A stretch of 64,000 nucleotides of DNA from Streptosporangium brasiliense (lineage in GTDB: Bacteria > Actinomycetota > Actinomycetes > Streptosporangiales > Streptosporangiaceae), in NCBI RefSeq assembly GCF_030811595.1, contig NZ_JAUSRB010000002.1, positions 3,472,001 through 3,536,000 on the forward strand, read 5' to 3'. The translations under genes were made by a program, and so were the position numbers. The notes under the pieces were generated by a model. That model was not told the DNA's origin. It made no database searches and saw only the letters and a list, made by a program, of their open reading frames with translations. Shown here one piece after another: positions 25,082 to 33,017 of this stretch; position 1 is the first letter of the stretch, and every line of letters starts with the position of its first letter.

Positions 25082-26428
25082 TCAGCCGCCGGGATACTTC
25101 TCCAGCCACGCGTCCGTGACCCGGTGCCCCTCGGCGGACCGGGCCACGAAGTCGTCGGCGAGTCCGGCGATGGCCTCGCGGCCTTCCAGGTGGGCGAGCC
25201 AGTCGGCGGGGAGGGCGGTTTCGCCGTGGAGGACTCCCAGGAGGTTGCCGCAGACGGCTCCGGTGGAGTCGCTGTCGCCTGAGTGGTTGACCGCGAGCAG
25301 CAGCGCCTGCCGGAGGTCGCCGGGCCCGGGGTGCGCCAGGGCGCAGTAGACCGCGATGGCGAGGGCCTCCTCGGCGACCCAGGCTCCGCCGAGCGACTCG
25401 ACCTTCTCCGGGCTCGGGTCGCCCTCCGCCGCGAGGGCCACCGCGGCGCGCAGCGCCCGGCTGGTCTCCTCGTGGCCGGGATAGGTCTCCAGCAGGTCCG
25501 TCGCCTTCCGTACGGCCTGCGGGAGGGGCTCGTCCTCCATCAGGAAGTGGACGGCGGCGGCGAAGGCACCGGCGGCGAGGTAGCCGGTGGGGTGGCCGTG
25601 GGTGATCTGGGCGCACCGGGCCGCCAGCTCGAAGGCGTGCCGGGCGCCGCGCGGACGGAGCCCGAAGGGAGCCGAGCGCATGACCGTCCCGCAGCCCTTG
25701 GAGCCGGAGTTGACCGGTCCCGGCGCACCGAGGGGCGCGGGGGCGGCGGCCCGGCCGTGCCGCAGGCCGGACAGGCAGGCGTTGCCCGGGGCCCGCTGGG
25801 AGTAGAGCCACCTCTGCTCGCGCAGCCGGCCGGTGCGGAACGCGCCGTCCCTCGGGGAGGCGCCGTTCACCGGGGAGACGTCATCCGTCGGGGAAACGCC
25901 GTCCGCCGGGGGATCCGCCGGGGGAGGGGAGGGGTGCTGCTGGGTGTCCAGCCAGCGCAGGTAGGCCCGCCGGACGGCGGCGACCTCCTCCTGGATGGAC
26001 GGCCCCTCCACGGTGGTTCCGGCTCCGTGGCCCGGCCTGCCTGGGGCGGTCCCATCTCCGCGGGCCGGCCCTTTTATGGTGGTTCCGTCTCCGCGGGCCG
26101 GCCCTTCCACGGTGGTCTCGCCTCCGTGGGCCGGCTCTTCCACGGTGGTCTCGTCTCCGTGGGCCGGTGCGCCTGCGGTGGTCCCGCCTCCGCGGATCAG
26201 CCCCTCCACGGTGAACAGCGTCATCTGCGTGTCGTCGGTGATCAGGCCGATCCTGCCGCGCCAGTCGGCGACGGGCCCGGTCAGGCCCGCAGAGCCGTAC
26301 TGCCGGCGGATCCGCTGGATCGACTCGAACTCGACCGGGGCTCCCAGCGCGTCGCCGAGGGCGCCGCCCAGCAGGCAGCCCCGCACCCGGCTGCGGTAAT
26401 CCGGCAGGTCATCGCTGGAACGGTGCAC
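25082..26428 (-). CDS. ADP-ribosylglycohydrolase (DraG-like) with repeat insertion
   Basis: This 448-residue enzyme removes ADP-ribose from proteins or nucleic acids. The N-terminus has GCLLGGALGDALGAP (about 18-32), the metal Thr-Asp-Asp site is ITDDTQMTLF (about 63-72), and the second metal site is SGDSDSTGAVCGNLLG (about 383-397). Between them, residues about 76-143 are six 11-residue repeats (GDGTTVEGPAR-like), followed by a SPxDD/NGASP low-complexity linker. The core without these is typical in length. GTG 26428 (GGAGG upstream on the minus strand) is preferred over starts that read into the 26.6-kb repeats. Targets are unknown. Confidence 0.75.
   Translation of the reverse strand: MHRSSDDLPDYRSRVRGCLLGGALGDALGAPVEFESIQRIRRQYGSAGLTGPVADWRGRIGLITDDTQMTLFTVEGLIRGGGTTAGAPAHGDETTVEEPAHGGETTVEGPARGDGTTIKGPARGDGTAPGRPGHGAGTTVEGPSIQEEVAAVRRAYLRWLDTQQHPSPPPADPPADGVSPTDDVSPVNGASPRDGAFRTGRLREQRWLYSQRAPGNACLSGLRHGRAAAPAPLGAPGPVNSGSKGCGTVMRSAPFGLRPRGARHAFELAARCAQITHGHPTGYLAAGAFAAAVHFLMEDEPLPQAVRKATDLLETYPGHEETSRALRAAVALAAEGDPSPEKVESLGGAWVAEEALAIAVYCALAHPGPGDLRQALLLAVNHSGDSDSTGAVCGNLLGVLHGETALPADWLAHLEGREAIAGLADDFVARSAEGHRVTDAWLEKYPGG
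26000..26202 (-). repeat. Six 33-bp tandem repeats inside the ADP-ribosylglycohydrolase gene
   Basis: Six units of 33 bp encode 11-residue repeats and interrupt the catalytic domain between its two metal-binding motifs without breaking the frame. Confidence 0.9.
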
Positions 26429-26802
26429 GGTCGCAGTCCTCCGGCTCCCGCCGGGGCACGGGCGGGGCGTCTGTCGTCGGTCAGGGGATAACAGGTTGAA
26501 AGCGGTCGGAGTAAATCGGCGTATGTGCGGAACTCTACGGCTGGAGTGGCGTTCACGGTGTCGGACTGGCCGACCTGTGAACGGCTGGACCCGCGGTGCT
26601 CTGCGGACGGCTGGACCCGTGGCGCTCTGTGAACGGCTGGACCCGTGGCGCTCTGTGAACGGCTGGACCCGTGGCGCTCTGTGAACGGCTGAGTCCAGAC
26701 GGACCGGTGAACCGTTGAAGTCGCCGCAGCCCGCACATTCCACGCCGGGCGCCGCGTCAGGCGTGCCGCGGGCCGTACTCCGGATGAGTCCAAGGAGCTG
26801 AG
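26429..26802. other. Divergent intergenic region carrying a 26-bp tandem array
   Basis: This 374-bp gap lies between the ADP-ribosylglycohydrolase (minus) and cupin (plus) genes. It contains the 26-bp array described separately. The 5' parts of both genes' promoters would flank this array, so its copy number may alter promoter spacing. No other gene was found. Confidence 0.5.
26579..26698. repeat. 26-bp tandem repeat array, about 4.6 copies
   Basis: Units start at 26579, 26605, 26631, 26657 and 26683 (partial). The core is GAACGGCTGGACCCGTGG followed by CGCTCTGT. Units 3 and 4 are identical and the outer ones diverge. The unit is not a multiple of three, in keeping with a non-coding array. 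There are no spacers, so it is not CRISPR. Confidence 0.9.
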
Positions 26803-27312
26803 ATGTCCTATCCACCACCCCGCTACTCCGGCGACAAAGGCGAGGTCAGCGCGGTGTTCAGGCCCGTCGGCACCCCGCCCGACCTGGTGTCCGAGCGCAT
26901 CGTGACGGCCGGACCGGCCGTGAGCGCGGGCACGGCGACCCACTACCTGGCCACCACCGCGTCCACGGGCGGCGAGTTCGGCCTCTACCGGGTGGACATG
27001 GGGCCGGAGCCGGGCGGGCCGAGCACCCACTTCCACCGGACGATCTCCGAGTCGTTCTTCATCCTGTCCGGGACGGTGCGGCTGTTCGACGGCGAGCGCT
27101 GGACCGACGCGACCGCCGGGGACTTCCTCTACGTCCCGGTGGGCGGGCTGCACGCCTTCCGCAACGAGTCGGGCGAGCCGGCGTCGATGCTGATGCTGTT
27201 CGCGCCGGGCGCGCCGCGCGAGGGGTATTTCGAGGGGCTCGCCGGGCTGGCGCGGCTCAGCGAGGAGGAGCGGGCCGAGTTCTTCGTCCGGCACGACAGT
27301 TACTGGGTCTGA
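26803..27312 (+). CDS. Cupin-domain protein
   Basis: This 169-residue beta-barrel protein has cupin motif 1, THFHRTISESFFILSGTVRLF (H-x-H with distal Glu), and motif 2, GDFLYVPVGGLHAFRN (His). It therefore likely binds a divalent metal. It may be a small dioxygenase or isomerase-type enzyme or a sensor. No neighbour defines the substrate. The start ATG follows AAGGAG at about 8 bases. Confidence 0.8.
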   Translation: MSYPPPRYSGDKGEVSAVFRPVGTPPDLVSERIVTAGPAVSAGTATHYLATTASTGGEFGLYRVDMGPEPGGPSTHFHRTISESFFILSGTVRLFDGERWTDATAGDFLYVPVGGLHAFRNESGEPASMLMLFAPGAPREGYFEGLAGLARLSEEERAEFFVRHDSYWV

Positions 27313-27413
27313 GGGACGGGGACGGCGCACCCCCGGTCATGAGCACGCTCGGCCCCGTCTCCCGTGCTCCTGTCTCCCTTCCGTCACTCCGCCTACCTGC
27401 CGGACGGCTTATG

Positions 27414-27441
27414 TGACAGGGAATGGCGACATTCCCTGTCA
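27414..27441. promoter_or_regulatory. 28-bp perfect palindrome, candidate TetR-type operator
   Basis: Arms TGACAGGGAATG (27414-27425) and CATTCCCTGTCA (27430-27441) flank GCGA. It lies 102 bp after the cupin stop and 65 bp before the DUF998 gene. Its sequence is A+T richer than its surroundings. There is no T tract, and it sits close to the downstream start, so an operator is likelier than a terminator. Confidence 0.6.
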
Positions 27442-27505
27442 TATCCCCGGATCGACGTATGGGTGAGAACCGAACAAGACGGACCCGAGAAAGGCACCGG
27501 CCACC

Positions 27506-28186
27506 ATGACCGCCATCCAGATCCCCGCCGCCGCCACCCCCGCCACCACCGCGTCGGCCGCCTCGGTCGCCACCCGTTCCCTGCTCACCTGCGCGGCCGT
27601 CGCGGCCCCCCTGTGGACTGTCGTCTCCCTGGCCCAGGCCGCCACCCGCGAGGGCTTCGACCTGACCCGCCACCCCCTGAGCGCGCTGAGCAACGGCTCC
27701 CTCGGCTGGCTGCAGATCACCAACTTCCTCCTGGCCGGCATCCTCACCGTCGCCGGAGCCGGCGGCCTGCGCCGTGCCCTGCACGCCACCCCCGGCGGCA
27801 CCTGGGCCCCCCGGCTGGTCCGGATCAACGGCATCGGCATGATCGCCGCGGGACTCCTCGTCATGGACCCGGCCGACGGCTTCCCCGTCGGCACCCCCTA
27901 CGGCATGCCCACCACACTCACCTGGCACAGCTACGGCCACATGGCCGCCGGCTCCATCGCCTTCGCCGCCCTCATCGCCGCCTGCTACGTCCTGGGCCGC
28001 CACTTCAGCCGCGCCGGTGACCGCGGCCACGCCATCGCCTCCCACCTCGCCGGCACCGCCCTCCTCCTCGGCGACGGCTGGGCCATGACCGGCGGCAGGG
28101 CCGGCTCCCTGACCCTGGCCGTCGGCGCCATCACCGCGATGCTCTGGATCTCCACCGTCGCCGCCCGCTACCGCCGCAACCTCTGA
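27506..28186 (+). CDS. DUF998 integral membrane protein
   Basis: This 226-residue protein has six hydrophobic segments. It matches DUF998 by the N-terminal PLWTVVSLAQAATREGFDLTRHPLSALSNG, with the conserved R-HPLS-L-G motif on the first loop, and by the later TWHSYGHMAAG. Function is unknown. It starts 65 bp after a perfect 28-bp palindrome that may control it. The start has AGAAAGG upstream. Confidence 0.8.
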   Translation: MTAIQIPAAATPATTASAASVATRSLLTCAAVAAPLWTVVSLAQAATREGFDLTRHPLSALSNGSLGWLQITNFLLAGILTVAGAGGLRRALHATPGGTWAPRLVRINGIGMIAAGLLVMDPADGFPVGTPYGMPTTLTWHSYGHMAAGSIAFAALIAACYVLGRHFSRAGDRGHAIASHLAGTALLLGDGWAMTGGRAGSLTLAVGAITAMLWISTVAARYRRNL

Positions 28187-28299
28187 CCCTCCGCCGGAGA
28201 GCCCGCCGCGGCCTCTGAATCCCCCGCCGGAGAGCCCGCCGGCACCGCGGCACCAGTCGCACCAGCCCCTGAATCCCGCATCACCAGAAGGACACCGAC

Positions 28300-28671
28300 A
28301 TGGCCAAGTTCGCCACCGTGCAGGACTACCTCACCTCCCTCCCCGAGGCCCAGCGCCAGATCACCGACAAGCTCCTGCCGCTCATCGAGGCGGCACTGCC
28401 GGGGGCCGGTGCGGTCTGGCAGGGGCACCCGGTGTGGAGCCTCGGCTCGGCCCCGGGAAAGTCCCCGGTCTGCTACGTCAAGGCGTACTCCGCCTACGTG
28501 ACCTTCGGGTTCTGGCGAGGCCAGGAGATCGCCGACCCGTCCGGCCGCCTCGAACCCAATGCGCGGGCGATGGCCGGCGTGAAGCTCCGTACCCCGGCCG
28601 ACATCGACCCCGACCTGTTCACCGCCTGGCTCCACGAGGCGCGCGACCTGGAGGCGCCGACCGGCGACTGA
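28300..28671 (+). CDS. DUF1801 (YdhG/YobT-like) protein
   Basis: This 123-residue small alpha/beta protein has the DUF1801 pattern: an N-terminal helix (FATVQDYLTSLPEAQRQITDKLLPLIEAAL), GAVWQGHPVWSLG, then a C-terminal VKLRTPADIDPDLFTAWLHEA. In Bacillus and others such proteins act in iron or stress contexts, with no defined biochemistry. ATG 28300 has AGAAGGA upstream. Confidence 0.75.
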   Translation: MAKFATVQDYLTSLPEAQRQITDKLLPLIEAALPGAGAVWQGHPVWSLGSAPGKSPVCYVKAYSAYVTFGFWRGQEIADPSGRLEPNARAMAGVKLRTPADIDPDLFTAWLHEARDLEAPTGD

Positions 28672-28758
28672 CCTGGAGCCTGATCAGGCGACTGACCAGG
28701 CGACTGACCTGGAGACTGATCCGGAGACGACCAGTGACCGCCCGGGGACAGGGTGGCG

Positions 28759-28809
28759 GCGGAAGAGCGCCGGACGAACGGGAGGACCGTTCGTCCGGCG
28801 CTCTTCCGC
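28759..28809. terminator. Strong 23-bp-stem hairpin terminator
   Basis: Perfect 23-bp arms (28759-28781 and 28787-28809) with a 5-base loop GAGGA lie 88 bases after the DUF1801 stop. Such long GC-rich I-shaped hairpins without U tracts are the usual intrinsic terminators of actinomycetes. It insulates the sulfur operon from upstream transcription. Confidence 0.75.
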
Positions 28810-28954
28810 GTCCGGGTTCAGGTGATGGACGCGGGCGGGCGCCGGCCGGGGACGGTGCCAACATGCGGGCCGGGACTTGACTTGGACTAAACCTACCTGA
28901 AATATAGGAAATGTGCCGCATGTCCCCCTGACCCTCCGGCGGGTCGTCGACTTC

Positions 28955-28984
28955 ATGCGCCTGGACAGCAGCCTCTGTCCGTGA
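28955..28984 (+). other. Short cysteine-containing leader ORF (MRLDSSLCP)
   Basis: Ten codons including stop, ATG 28955 to TGA 28984, encode MRLDSSLCP. Actinomycete sulfur-transport operons often carry short leader peptides ending in ...SxLC(R/P), thought to sense cysteine supply by ribosome stalling. The position (about 45 bases after the presumed promoter, 220 bp before the SsuA-like gene) and the Cys codon next to the end fit that. No clear Shine-Dalgarno is visible, so it may be weakly translated. Confidence 0.45.
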
Positions 28985-29032
28985 GGGCGCTCCGTCTCCC
29001 GCTGTCGTGAGGGCGCTCCGTCTCCCGTGCCG
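28981..29032. repeat. 26-bp tandem duplication after the leader ORF
   Basis: GTGAGGGCGCTCCGTCTCCC is repeated at 28981 and 29007, a 26-bp period. The first copy includes the stop of the leader ORF, so any attenuator structure formed here may have been duplicated. Confidence 0.8.
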
Positions 29033-29205
29033 AGCCTCCGCCTCCACCGTTCCCGCGTGCTCCGCACGCCTCCCGCACCTCCTCAGCGCGTGCTCCGCAG
29101 GTCTCCTGCCTGCTCTCACGCGTTTCACCTCGCACGCCCGCAGCACGTCAGCACCGTCCCGGGCATGCGCGTTCTCACTCTCGGATCTTTAAGGGGCCAA
29201 TCATC

Positions 29206-30246
29206 ATGTGGACATCTCGTCGACGGACACGCGCCGCCGTCGTGGCCGCGGCGCTCTCGCTCACAGCGCTCACCGTGGCCTGCGGGGGCGCCGACACCGG
29301 TAGGACGACGGCGGTGGCCGCCGCGGGGGGCAAGGCGGGCGGGGCCGTACTGAAGATCAAGGATCCGGGGAACGCGGGGCCGCTGGCGGTGGCGAAGAAG
29401 GAGGGGATCCTCGAAAAGCGGCTGGCCGAGGTGGGGGCCACGGTGGAGTGGGGCGGATCGTACGCCTCGTTCACGGCGACGATCGACGCGGTCCGCTCGG
29501 GGTCGGTGAACGTGCTGGAGGGGGCCATCTCGCCGGTTCTCGGCTATCTCGCCAACAGCAAGGACATCAAGATCTTCTCCTTCACCGACCCGGTGACCGA
29601 CCCGGCCGCGCCGCAGACCGACGGGCTCGTCGTCAGGCCCGACAGCCCGGTCAGGAGCGTCAAGGACCTGGTCGGCAAGCAGGTCGCCGTCAACAAGGGC
29701 GGCCGCGGGGAGTATCTGCTGCTGCTGGCCCTCCAGGAGGCGGGGATCCCCGCAGACCAGGTCAGGCGGGTATACCTCAACCCCGACCAGGGCGCCTCGG
29801 CCTTCGCCACCGGCAAGGTGGACGCCTGGTGGGCCATCGTGCGGGCCTACCCCGAGGCGGTGGCCAAGGGGGCGCGGGTCATCGTGCACGGCCGGGACCT
29901 CAAGGACCAGGACCTGAACATGCAGGCCGCCCGGACCGAGCTGCTCCAGCGGCACCCCGAGGCGGTGCGCGTCTACCTCAAGGTCCTCCAGGAGCTCACC
30001 GCCGAGGCCAAGCAGAACCCGGAGAGGTTCCAGAACGTCTTCCTCACCCAGGGGCCGACCGCCGTCTCCGGACCCCGGCTGGCCGAGGAGGTCGCCAAGG
30101 CCAGGTACGCCAACGTGCCGCGTCCGGCCACCGCCGCCGACGGCGCGTCCGTGACCGACGTGGCCGGGATCTTCCAGAAGTACGGCGTGCTGCCCGCCAC
30201 GGTGAACCCCGACGACGTCGTCTTCACCCTGAAGCCGGCGGCATGA
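29206..30246 (+). CDS. Aliphatic-sulfonate-type ABC transporter substrate-binding lipoprotein (SsuA-like)
   Basis: This 346-residue protein has a lipoprotein signal (R-rich start, ALSLTALTVACGG, lipidated Cys about 26). The type-II periplasmic-binding-protein fold follows, with GPLAVAKKEGILEKRLAEVGATVEWG and SGSVNVLEGAISPVLGYL, typical of SsuA/TauA/NMT1-like receptors. The conserved signature SPVRSVKDLVGKQVAVNKG marks the second lobe. It is the extracellular receptor of the transporter encoded by the next two genes. Sulfonate or related sulfur compounds are the inferred ligands, from the operon. Confidence 0.85.
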   Translation: MWTSRRRTRAAVVAAALSLTALTVACGGADTGRTTAVAAAGGKAGGAVLKIKDPGNAGPLAVAKKEGILEKRLAEVGATVEWGGSYASFTATIDAVRSGSVNVLEGAISPVLGYLANSKDIKIFSFTDPVTDPAAPQTDGLVVRPDSPVRSVKDLVGKQVAVNKGGRGEYLLLLALQEAGIPADQVRRVYLNPDQGASAFATGKVDAWWAIVRAYPEAVAKGARVIVHGRDLKDQDLNMQAARTELLQRHPEAVRVYLKVLQELTAEAKQNPERFQNVFLTQGPTAVSGPRLAEEVAKARYANVPRPATAADGASVTDVAGIFQKYGVLPATVNPDDVVFTLKPAA

Positions 30247-31169
30247 CCCTCGAAAAGGTCCCCCGGAGGACCCTCGCACCCCTGGCGGGAGAAGCCCCCC
30301 GCCCGGAGGCAGGGGCTGCCGCCGGGCGGCGGGCCGCCGCGGAGCGGGGGCGGCAGGCGCCGTCGGCGCTCGAAACGCCCCGCTACCTGGGGGCGCGCCG
30401 CCGCCGACCCGCCGCCTCCGTCGCCATCAGGGCCGCTGTCCCGCTGCTGCTGGCCGCCGCCTGGTGGTACGGCACGGACAGCGGGGCCGTCCCGCCGGAC
30501 GTCCTCGCCGGACCCGGCGCCGTCCTGGGCGCGCTGGGCGAGCTGGTCGCCACCGGCCAGCTCGGCGACTACCTGCTGGCCTCGGCGCGGCGGGCCGGGC
30601 TGGGCGTCCTGGCCGGCGGCGGCCTCGGCCTGCTGCTCGGCGTGGTCGCGGGCCTGTCGGTGCTGGGTGAGGAGCTGGTCGACCCGGTCATGCAGATGAA
30701 GCGGGCGGTGCCGTTCCTGGCCCTGGTCCCGCTGTTCATCTCCTGGTTCGGCGTGGAGGAGACGTTCAAGGTGGTGCTGATCGCGGTCGCCGCGGCCGGT
30801 CCGATGTACGCCTACTCCTATCTGGGCGTCCGCGGCGTGGACCGCAAGGTTCTCGAGGCCGCCCGGGGGTTCGGGCTCACCGGTCCCCGGCTGGCCTTCG
30901 GGGTGATCATCCCGACCGCGCTGCCGAACATCCTCATGGCCCTGCGCATCTGCCTGTCGGTCTCGCTGACCGGCCTGATCGCGGCCGAGCAGATCGGCGC
31001 CACCGAGGGCATCGGCTATCTCGTCACCCTCGCCCAGCAGTACTACCGCAGCGACTACATGGTCCTGTGCATCGTGATCTACGCGGTGCTCGGCCTGGCG
31101 ATCGACCTGGCCATCCGGGGCGTCGAACGGCTGGCCATGCCGTGGCGCGGGCAGGTGGCGGCCCGATGA
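30243..31169 (+). CDS. ABC transporter permease (SsuC-like)
   Basis: This 308-residue protein has a charged, Ala/Arg-rich N-terminal extension of about 60 residues, then six membrane helices. The inner-membrane permease signature is EAARGFGLTGPRLAFGVIIPTALPNIL (EAA loop), as in SsuC/TauC. The start ATG overlaps the upstream stop (ATGA). The long hydrophilic N-terminus is unusual but common in high-GC homologues. Confidence 0.85.
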   Translation: MTLEKVPRRTLAPLAGEAPRPEAGAAAGRRAAAERGRQAPSALETPRYLGARRRRPAASVAIRAAVPLLLAAAWWYGTDSGAVPPDVLAGPGAVLGALGELVATGQLGDYLLASARRAGLGVLAGGGLGLLLGVVAGLSVLGEELVDPVMQMKRAVPFLALVPLFISWFGVEETFKVVLIAVAAAGPMYAYSYLGVRGVDRKVLEAARGFGLTGPRLAFGVIIPTALPNILMALRICLSVSLTGLIAAEQIGATEGIGYLVTLAQQYYRSDYMVLCIVIYAVLGLAIDLAIRGVERLAMPWRGQVAAR

Positions 31170-31885
31170 GCGCCTCCACGGCCACCGGCGCCGCCGTCGG
31201 GATCAAGGGGCTGCGCAAGGCGTTCGGCGCCAAGACCGTCCTGGCCGGTATCGACCTGGAGATCGGGCGCGGGGAGTTCTTCGCCCTGCTGGGACCGAGC
31301 GGCACCGGCAAGACCACGCTGCTGAGGATCCTCGCCGGGCTCGAACTGCCCGACGCGGGGACCGTCCTGGCCCCGCGCCGCCGTACGACCGTCTACCAGG
31401 AGCCACGCCTGGTCCAGGCCCGCAGGGTGCTGGCCAACGTCACCCTCGGGCTGCCCCGCTCGGCCCGCGAGGCGGGTCTCGCCGCGCTGGCCGAGGTCGG
31501 TCTCGAAGGGTACGGCGGGGCGTGGCCGGCCACGCTGTCCGGCGGGGAGGCCCAGCGGGTCGCCCTGGCCAGGGCGCTCGTCCGGGACCCGGAGCTGCTG
31601 CTGCTCGACGAGCCGTTCGCCGCGCTCGACGCGCTGACCCGGCTGCAGATGCAGGAGCTGGTCGCCGAGCTGTGCGAGCGGCACCGGCCGGCCGTCGTGC
31701 TCGTCACGCACGACGTGGACGAGGCCGTACGGCTGGCCGACCGGGTCGTGGTGCTGCGGGAGGGCTCCTTCGCGGTGGAGCAGCCGATCGACCTGCCGCA
31801 CCCCCGTGACCGCAGCGACCCCGATTTCATCGCGCACCGGCGCCTTCTCCTGTCCCACCTCGGCGTCACCGGCGCCCCGCACTGA
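31166..31885 (+). CDS. ABC transporter ATP-binding protein (SsuB-like)
   Basis: This 239-residue ATPase has Walker A GPSGTGKTTLLR (about 44-55), the Q-loop replaced by TTVYQEPRL, signature LSGGEAQR, Walker B LLLLDEPFAALD and H-loop VLVTHDVDEAVRLADR, matching the SsuB/TauB/NitT family. It overlaps the permease gene (ATGA), completing an SsuA-C-B transporter. Confidence 0.9.
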   Translation: MSASTATGAAVGIKGLRKAFGAKTVLAGIDLEIGRGEFFALLGPSGTGKTTLLRILAGLELPDAGTVLAPRRRTTVYQEPRLVQARRVLANVTLGLPRSAREAGLAALAEVGLEGYGGAWPATLSGGEAQRVALARALVRDPELLLLDEPFAALDALTRLQMQELVAELCERHRPAVVLVTHDVDEAVRLADRVVVLREGSFAVEQPIDLPHPRDRSDPDFIAHRRLLLSHLGVTGAPH

Positions 31886-31922
31886 AGCGCTCGCGAGCAC
31901 TTCCGAAGCACGGAGGAATCAC

Positions 31923-33017
31923 ATGTCAACGATCGAGAAGATCTGGTTCACCCGCTGCCCGGTGCCCACCGCCAGCGGCCTGGCCTACAACCTGGGCTGG
32001 CTCCACGAGGAGTTCGGCGAGGTCGGGGTCCTGCAGGACGCCGGGCCGGAGCTGGCCGAGCACCACTTCGACCACCGTCTCCTGGGGCTGTTCCGCGAGG
32101 GCGGGAACGTTCCCGCGCTGGCCGCGCGCTCGGAGGGGGCGAGGACCCGGCTGATCGGGCTGACCTGGATCGAGGAGTGGCAGTCCATCCTGGTCCGCCC
32201 GGACTCCGGCATCACCGGCGCGCAGGGCCTGCGCGGCGCGCGGATCGCGCTGCCGCGCTGGGCGGAGACGCGGGCGCGGAGCTTCCCCCGGGCGATGGCC
32301 CTGCACGGGATCAAGGGGGCGCTGTCGACGGCCGGGCTCACCTTCGACGACGTGACGTTCGTCGAGGTGGACCAGCCGAAGTCCGAGGTCGGGCGGGACG
32401 GGGCCGGCCGGGCCTGGTCCTGGCCGGGGATCAGGGAGCTGGCCGGCGGCGAGGTCGACGCGGTCTACGTGAAGGGGGCGCGCTCGGCCGAGCAGGCCAG
32501 GGAGGTGGACGCCGTGGTCGCGGTGGACCTGGACGCGCATCCGGACCTCCGTACCCGGGTCAACAACGGCACCCCGCGGCCGATCACCGTGCACGAGGAC
32601 CTGCTGGCCGACCACCCGGACCTGGTGGTGAACTTCCTGACCCAGACCCTGCGCGCCGCCGACTGGGCGGGGGGCAACCTGGAGGCGGTGCGGGGCTTCC
32701 TGGAGGCCGAGACCCGTTCCGGAGCCCGGGGCGTGGCCACCGCCTACCGGGGTGACTTCCACAAGAGCCTGCACCCGGACCTGTCGCCGGAGCGGCTGGG
32801 CCTGCTGCGGGTCCAGAAGGACTTCCTCCTGCTCCACGGCTTCCTCGCGGCCGATGTGGACATCGACTCCTGGGTGGCGCACGAGCCGCTGGCCGCCGCC
32901 CGGGAGCGGCTGGCCTGGCAGTCCGGCGAGCTGCCGGACGGGCTGTCGGTGCCGTCCCAGGGCGGGGGCGGCCGCGGGCCCGGCGCGGCCCCCGAACTCG
33001 ACGGGGCGGCGCTCTGA
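31923..33017 (+). CDS. DszB-like sulfinate desulfinase (cytoplasmic SBP-fold enzyme)
   Basis: This 364-residue protein has the periplasmic-binding fold but no signal peptide, so it is cytoplasmic. It resembles 2'-hydroxybiphenyl-2-sulfinate desulfinase. Its TRCPVP near the N-terminus matches DszB SNCPVP with nucleophilic Cys27 (here Cys12). Its HF-x8-R-x-GG-x2-P segment (His48, Arg58) matches DszB His60 and Arg70 at exactly the same spacing. This supports hydrolytic C-S cleavage of a sulfinate to release sulfite. It lies between the SsuABC transporter and two flavin monooxygenases that could supply the sulfinate. The natural substrate need not be dibenzothiophene-derived. A GGAGGAATC RBS precedes ATG 31923. 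Confidence 0.75.
   Translation: MSTIEKIWFTRCPVPTASGLAYNLGWLHEEFGEVGVLQDAGPELAEHHFDHRLLGLFREGGNVPALAARSEGARTRLIGLTWIEEWQSILVRPDSGITGAQGLRGARIALPRWAETRARSFPRAMALHGIKGALSTAGLTFDDVTFVEVDQPKSEVGRDGAGRAWSWPGIRELAGGEVDAVYVKGARSAEQAREVDAVVAVDLDAHPDLRTRVNNGTPRPITVHEDLLADHPDLVVNFLTQTLRAADWAGGNLEAVRGFLEAETRSGARGVATAYRGDFHKSLHPDLSPERLGLLRVQKDFLLLHGFLAADVDIDSWVAHEPLAAARERLAWQSGELPDGLSVPSQGGGGRGPGAAPELDGAAL

Larger units (their letters stand above)
28672..29205. other. 534-bp regulatory region ahead of the organosulfur operon
   Basis: The region begins with short GACTGACC(T/A)GG repeats (28669-28735), then the strong terminator. An A+T-rich stretch at 28875-28912 (TTGACT and, 20 bp on, TATAGG) is the likely promoter. 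A 9-codon leader ORF with a Cys-Pro end lies at 28955. A 26-bp tandem duplication at 28981-29027 overlaps the leader's stop. The 29206 start follows GGATCTTTAAGGGG. Confidence 0.5.

Noticed and set aside
26579..26698. Regularly spaced repeats resembling a CRISPR array
   Set aside because: The copies are directly adjacent with no spacers, and no cas genes are present.
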